Positions 51,101-58,200 of a stretch of 64,000 bases of DNA are shown here, piece by piece (position 1 is the first letter of the stretch; each line of letters opens with the position of its first letter). Location: NCBI RefSeq assembly GCF_030123405.1, contig NZ_CP126110.1, positions 2,480,001-2,544,000 of the forward strand. The letters run 5' to 3'. The stretch is from Neobacillus sp. WH10. GTDB lineage: Bacteria > Bacillota > Bacilli > Bacillales > Cytobacillaceae. A program made the position numbers and the translations under genes. The notes beneath the pieces are model-generated. The model saw nothing but the letters and a program-made list of their open reading frames with translations, searched no databases and was not told where the DNA came from.

Positions 51101-53070
51101 TACTTCTTGCTCCTAAACTGGAAGAGGCAGGCATTCAGGTTGATGGGGTTTTTGTTGGGGCTATGTTCCCGACACCACGTATTTCCAATATGTTTTTCAA
51201 CATGTGGGAGAAAATATTCCCCACTCAGTTGACGGACAAGGGCAATCGAGACATGTTGAAAATGATTGGAGGTTTAAATAGTGAATTTAGTCCTGATGAA
51301 ACAGAATTTGTTCTTAGGAATTTGAAGCATGATGCAAAGGAATGTGTAAAATGGTATACAAAGCACTATAACAGCAAGAAAAATACGAAATTTAATGCTC
51401 CAATCACATGCGTCATTGGAGAGGGCGATAGGGCTACGGAATTTTATCAGGAAAGATATAAGGAATGGGGGCACTTTAGTGAAAATGTGGATTTAAAAAC
51501 AATCAAGCATGCAGGACATTTTTTCTTTAAAAACCAAGTAGCGGAGCTAGTTGAGATTATTAAAGAGAAGGTTGACGTATGGAAGGAGCGTTCTTCTAAG
51601 GTATCTGAAACCAAGAAAACGAATGAAACCAAGAAAACGAATGAAACCAAGAAAACGAATGAAAGCAAAGAAAAAATAGTAAGTTTGAAAGCACTTGCGA
51701 AAAAGCAAGTAGTTCCAAGTATGAATTTATTTTTGATGGTTGCCTTAGTGCAGATAATTTCTGAAATAGGCACAATCTTATCTACGTTCGCAACGGGTAT
51801 ATGGATCTTCAATCAAACCCAGGCACTATCGGAATTTGCCATAATGTTTCTCTTGGGAATGCTTCCTACTATTTTGGTTCTTCCGTTTTCAGGTGCCATT
51901 GTAGACAGGTTTGACAGACGTGTAATTCTAATTATCAGTGATTTGGTTTTAGCAATATGCTCCTTAAGTTTGCTTATATTGTTATATGGTAATGAGCTTC
52001 AAATTTGGCAAGTATATGTATTTACAATCATTACATCTGTTGCAAACTGCTTCAGGCAACCAGCGTATATGGCAGCAATTACGCAGATTACTCCAAAGAT
52101 GTACCTGCCACAGGCAAATAGTGTTTCTCAATTTTCCGTTGCGATAGGAGGTATACTGGCACCAATCTGCGGTGGCGTATTTATAGATTCTATAAGTTTT
52201 GAGGGGCTTGTACTCATTGATTTTGTAACATTCGCAGTTTCCGTGGTAGTTTTGCTCTTTTTGAGATTTCCGGATACCATGTTTACAAGATTAGAGGAAC
52301 CTATTCGCAAGGAGTTAATGGGTGGCTGGAATTTTATCGTGAAAAGAAAAAGTTTGGTTGCAATGGTTGTATTTTTTGTTGTAGTCAACTTTTTACTGAG
52401 TATTTTTCTGGTTACAATGACACCGCTCATCCTTTCCTTCACGAATTCATCAATGTTGGGGATTATTAATGCATTTTCAGGAATTGGAGTTCTCTGCGGA
52501 GCTATAGCTATGTTAATAACTGGTGGTATGAGTAAAAGAGCAAAAGGGATGGTTGGTTTTGTAATTCCGTTAGCAATTTCAATTATGATTGCAGGAATAC
52601 GACCGCTACCTATTTTTGCGGCTATTGCTTTGTTCGGATCCTCTTTGGCTATAACCATTACAAATATTCATTGGCAGTCATTGATACAGGTTAAGGTTGG
52701 ACTGGAATTGCAAGGACGTGTATTTGCTGTGAACCGTATGCTGGTGGCTCTATTAGCACCGATCAGCTATATTGTCGCAGCTATATTAGCCGATGATGTA
52801 TTCGCGTCTGTACTGACATCTAGTGTATTTGATTCACCAATCGTAAACATGATTTTAGGCACAGGTGCAGGCCGCGAAATGAGACTTAGTCTGTTAATTG
52901 CTGGAGCAGTATTATTTGTCTGGGGCTTAATAGGGATTAGGTATAAACCGTTGAGTGAAATGGATGATATCCTTGAAGATGCAACTCCAGGCGAAATTAT
53001 TATTAAAGATAAGGATAAATTACAAGAAATAGCCGATGAAAAGATTAAAAGGTATACAATCAGTGGGTAA
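42118..53070 (+). CDS. trimodular NRPS with thioesterase and C-terminal MFS exporter in one polypeptide
   Basis: The 3650-residue protein reads, in order: a truncated condensation-like region (1-210, no HHxxxDG); A1 (about 213-720); carrier T1 (LGGHSL, about 757); C2 (HHIISDG at 943); A2 (about 1247-1780); T2 (LGGHSL, 1802); C3 (HHIISDG, 1988); A3 (about 2295-2830); T3 (LGGDSF, 2855); TE (FPYGGGS at 2920, GHCLG with nucleophile Cys2988, later GEGDRA and HAGHFF); a linker with ETKKTN three times; and a 12-helix MFS domain (about 3192-3610; GAIVDRFDRR loop). By eye the binding-pocket codes read DAWFLGNVVK for A1 (a classic Leu code), DLKNFGTDIK for A2 (not one I can assign) and DAKDIGIVDK for A3 (Glu-like). 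No epimerase domain. It should make a Leu-X-Glu-type peptide and export it. Codon use is rich in ATA and AGA, unlike neighbours, suggesting transfer. The first ATG lacks a ribosome site; ATG 42127 or GTG 42142 are alternatives. Confidence 0.93.
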   Translation: MYGMGETSVKRFLSEGITLGSYIENSTEIEFSPGSMNFTINTSLTNRIKAIAEKDKNSVNTLLFTAFTILLFKYTREEENIIENIVSTENTSNQYRYAFIKNAINENGTYRSASEEANVQFSEFSGRFNKADNYHNVIFDTVTMLKEIPLLKELKFGIWIRFSEISQGINGRIEFNESLFDNNEIEKFYEHFINILKVVTENPEIKLCEIDMLSDVEKKKILVDFNDTKAEFPKDKTISALFEEQVERTPDNIAVVYEDKKLTYRELNEKANQFARVLRYKGVEPDSIVGIMAEPSIEMLIGIMATLKAGGGYLPIDTNYPKERIHYMLEDSRTSILLAQKDLLEIDFRGEIIDLNNEEEYSTEGDNLQSVNSSNALAYVIYTSGSTGKPKGVMVEHTSLVNLCFWHNNYYEVDESDKAAKYAGVGFDASVWEIFPYLISGASIHIISDELKLDVNKLNRYFEENEISIGFMPTQVFEQFIRLENNSLRRLLTGADTLRYTENKNYGIYNNYGPTEYTVVSTSFKIDQEYENIPIGRPISNTKIYIVDKNNNLQPIGVPGEICLSGSGISRGYLNNEDLSKEKFIENPFESGTYIYKTGDLGRWLTDGNIEFLGRIDSQVKIRGYRIELGEIESQLLKYEGIKQAVVLDKQDGQGNKYLCAYIVSEEEITVPELRKNLSQSLPNYMIPTYFMQIEKMPVTPNGKINRRALPDRDGEIDTGVEYIAPRNEVEEKLVKIWNEVLEVDRIGINDDFFTLGGHSLKAIKIVLMLQRELNADISVGEIFSHLTVRELGEYIGKTKEAVYSPIEIVEEKELYEVSSAQKRMFALHQFSKQETNYNLPFVLLLEGGLERNKVEEALRKLVQRHEAFRTSFELEAGEIMQRIHQTVEYKVEYEEINTDSEEIIKCEVEKFVKPFDLSKAPLLRVKLIRLAAEKHILIFDMHHIISDGTSMGIFMEEFTKLYKGESLEELSVQYKDYSAWENKMLESEAMKKHEKYWTEIFSDGIPVLDLPMDYQRPALQSFEGDSIGFRLDKRLTEKLKKVGKDNGATLYMTLLSTYNILLAKYSGQEDVVVGSATAGRSHDDLQGVVGMFVNTLAMRNYPVGKKSFAEFLGEVKKNALRAYENQNYPFDRLVEALNLRKDVSRNPLFDTMLVLQNTDTKEIELENISIREYAYKGKVSKFDMTLEAEEVGEEIKFNLEYCTKLFKRETIERAIQHYINIIKVVTENPEIKLCEIDMLAEEERHKLLHEFNDTFAEYPRSKSIHELFEEQVERTPDNVAIVYEDKELTYRELNSKANQVARTLRNEGIEENKTVGILISRSAELLIGILGVLKAGGTYLPIDTQYPTDRIEYMLQDSGAGILLTQESYSKQTEGLGIKVVGIEKTLETSEESVGNLNLKYRSDRQMYLIYTSGSTGNPKGATVRADSFTNLMNWFTRDFEINESDNILLIAPVGFDLAQKNLYASLIKGGRLIVLPEKIYSYKNVLTLMDEQKITIVNCTPSAFQLVVDTSSDYHELRHLKWVFLGGEPINIPKLLSWIDTPYYHAEIVNTYGPTECTDIATYYRIPNEQIKNIEVVPIGKPIDNVKLYIVNKDYQLLTVGQPGELCIAGDSLGTGYINKPELTAERFVPNPFVPGTRMYRTGDLARWLPDGNVEYLGRIDHQVKIRGFRIELGEIENQLLCYPNVKEAVVVARGEGGSKYLCAYIVGDKELTVGELREYLSKVLPDYMIPPYFVQLDRFPLTPNGKVDRNALPEPDGSMEKGTEYEAPRNEIEEKLAKVWQEVLGVEKVGINDNFFILGGHSLKAIKMAAIVQRDLLAEISVDETFKNPTVRELAEYIGNTKEAEYSPIEAVEERELYEVSSSQKRLFALHQFSKEEISYNIPYVLVFEGKLDKDKLSESFAKLVQRHESFRTCFEVEDGEIKQKIHEAVEFRVEYEERNTDSEEMVTSEAEKFVKPFDLAKAPLLRVKLIKLATEKHVVMIDMHHIISDGTSMGIILEEFTKLYKGDDLEELKVQYKDYSAWEHKMIESEAMKKQEEYWIKIFSDEIPVLNLPIDYPRPSFQSFEGDSIGFSLDKHVTEKLKNICKTKEVTLYMTLLSAYNVLLSKYSGQEDIVVGSPISGRPHADLQHMVGMFVNTLAMRNYPGRTKTFAGFLQEVKKNALCAYENQNYQFDRLVENLNLRKDLSRNPLFDTMFVLQNTDAKEIELDESRIKQLQFERGVSKFDITLGAEEKGEEIRFELEYCTKLFKRETIERMIKHFKNIVKAVTENPEIQLCKIEMLSEEEKKEIVVDFNNTKTQYPMDKTICEVFEEQVKKTPDNIAVVYEDRKLTYRELNEKANQLAGVLRGKGVKADTIVGIMVDRSVEMMVGIMGIIKAGGAYLPISPEYPNDRIKYMLEDSKTTLLLTQKHLVHTIQFDGIELDLEDEQLYQGNKTNLEIVNNPNDLVYVIYTSGSTGKPKGVMIQHRNVINLVTGLGKIIYDRYTGPLHVALVAQYVFDASVKQIFASLLRGDCLHIIPEEYRTIGEKLVEYYIDNSIDVSDGTPSHLKLILSDNREKIKDMTVKHFIFGGEELTVKTVKDLFTLCGERKPEITNIYGPTECCVDTTAFLIDRERLDLLNTIPIGRPLVNYRVYVLDKDNNLQPVGVSGELCIAGDGLARGYLNNPEMTEEKFVANPFAPGERMYKTGDLVKWGDDGNIEFIGRIDHQVKIRGYRIEIGEIEATIKRHPSVQDSVVLVREDSAGENRIFAYIVPKTNSDEKYSEAGLKEYVKKQLPQYMVPAKFVQLESIPLTTNGKVDRFALPEPDILQRDSDEGFIAPRNKEEIEMAEIWANILGIEKIGIDDDFFDLGGDSFKAIKLVRSISNNLGVMELFKNSTVRELVAYLSKDVANNRTMLHELTKPVDEKNKVVSLICFPYGGGSAISYQPLANSLPKNYSLYAVELPGHDYSCPDEELVSIEESAARCLEEIIQKVKGPVVLYGHCLGATMSVLLAPKLEEAGIQVDGVFVGAMFPTPRISNMFFNMWEKIFPTQLTDKGNRDMLKMIGGLNSEFSPDETEFVLRNLKHDAKECVKWYTKHYNSKKNTKFNAPITCVIGEGDRATEFYQERYKEWGHFSENVDLKTIKHAGHFFFKNQVAELVEIIKEKVDVWKERSSKVSETKKTNETKKTNETKKTNESKEKIVSLKALAKKQVVPSMNLFLMVALVQIISEIGTILSTFATGIWIFNQTQALSEFAIMFLLGMLPTILVLPFSGAIVDRFDRRVILIISDLVLAICSLSLLILLYGNELQIWQVYVFTIITSVANCFRQPAYMAAITQITPKMYLPQANSVSQFSVAIGGILAPICGGVFIDSISFEGLVLIDFVTFAVSVVVLLFLRFPDTMFTRLEEPIRKELMGGWNFIVKRKSLVAMVVFFVVVNFLLSIFLVTMTPLILSFTNSSMLGIINAFSGIGVLCGAIAMLITGGMSKRAKGMVGFVIPLAISIMIAGIRPLPIFAAIALFGSSLAITITNIHWQSLIQVKVGLELQGRVFAVNRMLVALLAPISYIVAAILADDVFASVLTSSVFDSPIVNMILGTGAGREMRLSLLIAGAVLFVWGLIGIRYKPLSEMDDILEDATPGEIIIKDKDKLQEIADEKIKRYTISG
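51607..51660 (+). repeat. three 18-bp tandem repeats encoding ETKKTN
   Basis: GAAACCAAGAAAACGAAT occurs three times exactly, then a degenerate fourth copy. It encodes the charged linker between the thioesterase and MFS domains of the NRPS protein. Confidence 0.95.
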
Positions 53071-53150
53071 GTGTGAAGAGTTGCGGGCTGACCTCCCATT
53101 ATTGGACACATGCGAATGAGAGAATGGGTGCTTACCTAGAGGACGAATCG

Positions 53151-53192
53151 ATCAGAAATAGACCGTTACCATTAGGGCGGTCTATTTCTGAT
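53151..53192. terminator. perfect 15-bp hairpin after the NRPS gene
   Basis: ATCAGAAATAGACCG pairs perfectly with CGGTCTATTTCTGAT around a 12-nt loop, 80 bp after the NRPS stop. No T run follows, so it may stabilise the 3' end or act with Rho. No gene was found elsewhere in 53071-53406. Confidence 0.5.
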
Positions 53193-53406
53193 TTCTGGAA
53201 ATTTCAAACGGAAATGCCCGAAGTATGGAGTGGAAATGCCGATTTATATTTATTTGGCATATGACGATTCAAAGAATGACATGGTATTGTTGAATACACA
53301 AAATCTAACATAATAATTGGAAAGACAAGAGAGAATTAATAGAAACTATTTTTAAGGAATATAGGCTGAAAATTGCTGAGCTTTGTGTGAACAGGATTAA
53401 GTATAT

Positions 53407-54141
53407 TTATGTTCGTAAAATTTGGGTTTGAGACTTTTGAGTTATTTCCTCAAGTTTGCACCTATGAAGATAATTCTCAACTACTTTAACGCCAGGAGTT
53501 ATGTCGACCTTTTTGGAAAAATCATTCTTTTGTGAACAAACAGACATTTTATATTGCGAATCTATACTATATTGCTGAAAATACCATTCATTCCCATTGT
53601 CAACTAAAGAAATCCTTCCTTCGCTCTTTATGATAGAAAAGGTATCTAATGGATGGTATAACCCTTTTCCAATAGCTTTTATATAGCTTTCTTTTAGTGT
53701 CCATAAATCATAAAAGAAGAGATTCCTTTCTTCTGCAGGTAGAGAATTCAACGTAGCAACCTCCAGTTTAGAGAAAATCTTTTCTGATATGCTAATATCT
53801 ATATCCTCAATTTTTTCAATATCTATTCCCACTGGACAAGGTGCGGTGACACAAACAATCCAATCACCAGAATGAGACACATTAAAGTAATAATCTGGAT
53901 TTTGTTCCCAAAAAGGCTTCCCATATTTATTTGTTGTTAGAAGAAACTCATTAGGTCTCACTCTAAAGGTTTCCATGATTGAAGTGCGAATTAGTAATTG
54001 CGCGACAAGTGAACGCCAAGCATCTTTGGATTTGACAAACTTACCTATTTTGATCCTTAACTCTGTCGGGAGATATTCCAGTATTTCTTTTAAATCATAA
54101 GAATAAAGCAAATCTTCTAAATAAGCTGCACGTATCTTCAC
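53407..54141 (-). CDS. sfp: Sfp-type 4'-phosphopantetheinyl transferase
   Basis: The 244-residue protein has the Sfp motifs YFNVSHSGDWIVC, VGIDIEKIED and LWTLKESYIKAIGKGL, with metal-binding Asp-x-Glu and the catalytic Glu-Lys region. It attaches phosphopantetheine from CoA to carrier domains and should activate the three T domains of the adjacent NRPS, with which it is convergent. GTG start at 54141 with GGGG 7 nt upstream. The C-terminal tail beyond the family core is variable. Confidence 0.93.
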   Translation of the reverse strand: MKIRAAYLEDLLYSYDLKEILEYLPTELRIKIGKFVKSKDAWRSLVAQLLIRTSIMETFRVRPNEFLLTTNKYGKPFWEQNPDYYFNVSHSGDWIVCVTAPCPVGIDIEKIEDIDISISEKIFSKLEVATLNSLPAEERNLFFYDLWTLKESYIKAIGKGLYHPLDTFSIIKSEGRISLVDNGNEWYFQQYSIDSQYKMSVCSQKNDFSKKVDITPGVKVVENYLHRCKLEEITQKSQTQILRT

Positions 54142-55207
54142 CTGTTTTCCCCTATCATAACTTATTAACTTCTTTCTCTTTAGTATATATAAACCTAAGA
54201 ATAAATATTTTTTAGTTTTCTAAAGAGGAAAGTTTACTACTGACTCTAATAGTAATTTACTACCATTATATACTCAAGAGATAATTCTTGTTTGTACACT
54301 CAATTATGAATAATTATATCTACTCCACGGATTCGACTCTGTTGATTTAAGTTTGTTTGAATGATTGTAAACACTCTAATAAACTGGAAAGAAGAAAGAA
54401 AAATGGCAGATAATTTATGAAGATAAATAACGAATAAAATGTCTGAGTATGGTTTTTTATGCACAAATAAGGATGAAAAGGAACTAATGAATGCCCTTTA
54501 CAATTTTTTAGAACCATTTCAAAGAACTTTCTCGAAAACTAACAATAAAGGGATGTTAAACGCGAGACTTCCATATGTTTATAAATATTTTCTCTCGAAA
54601 ACCACATCTTAAACTCATAGGAGGAACTAGTCATGGAACAGGGAGGAAGGATCGCAAAAACGACTCAGAATATCCAATCTTAGAAAAAATAAACATTTTC
54701 GAATACAAATTGGTGAAGCTCCGCTTAGCGCTGCTTACACCGTCTTAATTATGGTAGGTTGGTTCTTTGAATGAATTGTAACTCCATAGCAGATGGTGGC
54801 GTGGAACGGCTTTGCGTCTACGATGAGGAGTGGGGAAAATAAAACTATTAAATTACTGAATGTGAGTATTTGTCCATTCTATGTATCAATTAAAATAGGA
54901 CCATCGAATTGTTTTTAGAAAGAAATAGAACATCATCCTCGAAAAAGATGATGAACCTAGTCAAAAGGATTTAGCTTAAATATGAAACAAGCACTGTCGA
55001 CCTCATTTTGGACTAATTTTCTAATTTTCCCAATAACAACTAAACTACCAATTTCTGAATATTCTATTTTATATGACGAAATTTGACACAAAAGCCATTT
55101 TTAAAGGGCTATTTTTAAAGTAGCACTTAGTTATTTACATATAGTGTGCACCAGAAAGGAGAGTAGTAGATTCATTGATGAAGGAAAATACTTAGGGGGG
55201 TTAGAGG
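54142..55207. other. gene-poor stretch with small open frames
   Basis: About 1,065 bp, A/T-rich. It contains a 57-codon frame (54439-54612, reading MSEYGFLCTNKDEKELMN..., no ribosome site) and a 16-codon frame at 54633-54683 behind a strong GGAGG. Neither matches a family I know; both look like remnants. A CATCATC/GATGATG hairpin lies at about 54932-54952 and a weak AGCC/GGCT hairpin with T5 near 55090-55119. The right end has GGGGGG for the protease start. Confidence 0.5.
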
Positions 55208-58200
55208 ATGAAAAGAAAACAACGCCGATGGTTATCGATTCTACTTACAGCCATTCTAGTATTGCCGTTGCTCCTGCAACCGCAAATGAATGCTGACGCT
55301 GCTACAAAAGGAGTAAGTGTTTCAGCCAAGGATGAGCTACAAACACCAAAGCAAAAAGTAACGAATTCGTTGTACAAGCAATTTGAAGACCAAGAAAAAG
55401 TTACCTTTCTCATCAAAATGAAAGAGCAGGTGGATTCTGCTAAAGTTGCCAAGGCAGCTGAGGATAAAGCCAAGCTGCAAAAGGCGACACCTGCAAAAAC
55501 AAAATCATTAAAGCGAAACACAATTGTTTCCGAGTTAAAAGCAACGGCAAAAGAAACACAGTTTGACGTGTTAGCGTTTCTCGAGGAGCAAGTGAAGGCT
55601 GGAAAGGCTAAGGGTGTTCATTCCTACTATATAGTGAATGCGATTGCGGTTACAGCAACGCAAGAGGTAATGGAAAAAGCAGCGGCATTTCTAGAGGTTG
55701 AAAAAATCCTCCCTAACGAAACAAGACAATTGTTCGTTCCGGAAAAATCCGCAGGTACAGCTGTACAAGAACCGGCAGCAGGAACCAATTCGATCGAATG
55801 GAATATTGAACGTGTAGGTGCCCCTGCAGTTTGGGAAATGGGAATCGATGGAAGCGGAGTTGTCATTGGCTCGATTGATACCGGAGTGCAATGGGATCAC
55901 CCGGCATTAAAGGAAAAATATCGTGGTTTTAATAAGGAAACAGGACAAGCGGATAATACGTATAGCTGGTTTGACGCAACTAGTGGTCAAACTACACCAT
56001 ATGATGATCACGGGCATGGAACACATTCAACAGGAACTATGGTTGGTTCAGAGCCGAATGGTTCAAATATCATCGGTGTCGCACCAGGTGCAAAGTGGAT
56101 TGCGGTAAAGGCATTCACGCCAGATGGTGGTACAGATGCAGATTTATTAGAAGCTGGTGAATGGATGATGGCCCCAGGTGGAAATCCTGACAAGGCACCA
56201 GATGTTATCAATAATTCATGGGGCGGTGGTCCTGGGCTAGATGAGTGGTACCGTCCGATGGTTCAGGCGTGGAGAGCGGCAGAAATCTTCCCGGAATTCT
56301 CTGCAGGAAATACAAACTTAGGTAATCCTGGCGGCCCTGGGTCTGTAGCTAATCCGGCAAACTACCCAGAAGCAGTCGCTACAGGGGCCACTGATATTAA
56401 CAACAAACTTGGAGGCTTTTCCTTACTTGGGCCTTCTCCATATGGGGAAATCAAACCGGAACTTTCAGCACCAGGTGTCAATATTCGTTCTGCTGTCCCT
56501 GGTGGCAGCTATGAAGGCGGATGGAATGGAACCTCGATGGCTGGTCCGCACGTTTCAGCAGCCATTGCCTTACTTAAGCAAGCAAATTCAAGCTTAACAG
56601 TTGATGAACTAGAAAGAATTTTACAAACAACAGCCATTCCTTTAACTGACAACAAATATCCAACATCACCAAATAACGGTTATGGCTCAGGATTATTGAA
56701 TGTATTTGATGCCGTATCTGCTGTTGTTTCTGGTTTAGGGAAAATTAAAGGCCAGGTAATGAAAGAAGGGACCGACAGTGAAGCACCGGTGTTAACACAT
56801 TCCCAACCTGGCGCGGTGTTTGCAGGTATGCCGTTAACGTTAGAAGCTTCCGCTGCCGATAATATTAGTGTAACAAATGTTTCGCTCCAATATCAAAAGC
56901 AAGATGGTTCATGGACTACTGTTGCTGCACAGCGAAATAGCGGCGATTACAAAAATGGAACGTACCGCGTGAATATTCCTGGTGCAGATATTTCAGGCAA
57001 TGCTTTCGTATATAAGTGGAAAGCTCTTGATTTCGGTGGAAATGAATCTGTTAGTGAACATAGGGTCACTGTTCTTCCAGGGATTACAGTAGGCTATGTT
57101 GCCGATTTTGAAACTAAACCTGATGGATGGACTTCTTATGGTGCTAATGATTCATGGCAGTGGAGTAAGCCAACTAACGGTCCTAATGCAGCTTTCTCAG
57201 GTGAAAAAGTTTATGCGACCAATCTTAGCGGAAACTATGCGAACAGTTCAAATGCATCCTTACAAATGCCGCCAATTGATTTACCTGCAGGTAACAGCTA
57301 CCTCCAATTTAAACAATGGTATGATTTAGAAAGAAACTATGATTATGGCCATGTATATGTCTCAACAGATGCTGTGAACTGGGTTCAAAAGCTTCGAGTC
57401 AATAATCTATCAAATGGCTGGATTGACGGTGAAGTGAATTTAAGTGAATATGCTGGCCAAAGAATTTATGTAGCTTTCAACATCACAACTGATGGCGGTG
57501 TGACAAAGCAAGGCTGGTATATTGATGATGTTCGTTTAACAAATGCACCACTTGCTGCATCACAAAAAGCAGAGGTGGACGTCACAACTGAAAATGATGA
57601 GTCTGCAGCAGCTTCTGTTAAAAAAGAAAAGGTCAATCCGGATAAGTTAACTATGATGATGCCTAAGGTGAAAAAGGAAGCAAGCACTGAAAAGCTTGCA
57701 CCAATGCAATTGCCTATGCAGGCTCAAGTAACGGTTGTGGAATCCGGTCGTTCTGTTGCCACTAATCCGACAAATGGAAGCTTTGAGATGACACATGCAG
57801 CAGGAACATTTACGGTCATTGCTGAAAGCTATGGCCATCACTCGCAAACTAAATCAGTAACGATAGCACAGGACGGAGAAGCAACAGCGAACTTTACACT
57901 TCAGGAACAAGCGAAGGGAACTGTTTCGGGAACGATCAAGAATAAGGCATCAGGACAGCCAGTTGCTGGGGCGACTGTATATGTTATAGAAGATGCACAT
58001 GTTCAGCCTGTCCAAACGGATGAAAACGGACATTTTTCAATTACGGCATACGAAGGTGATTATACACTTAAGGTCGTATCTCCACATTATTACAGTCAAG
58101 AAGCAAGCATTAAACTAAAAGGAAATATCGAGAAAAATTTCGATATTAAGCCGTTCATTGGTTATCCAGGTGAAATTGGCTATGACGATGGAACTGCGGA

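Noticed and set aside
53073..53264. 63-codon frame after the NRPS stop
   Set aside because: It lies across the perfect 15-bp hairpin and shows no protein-like features.
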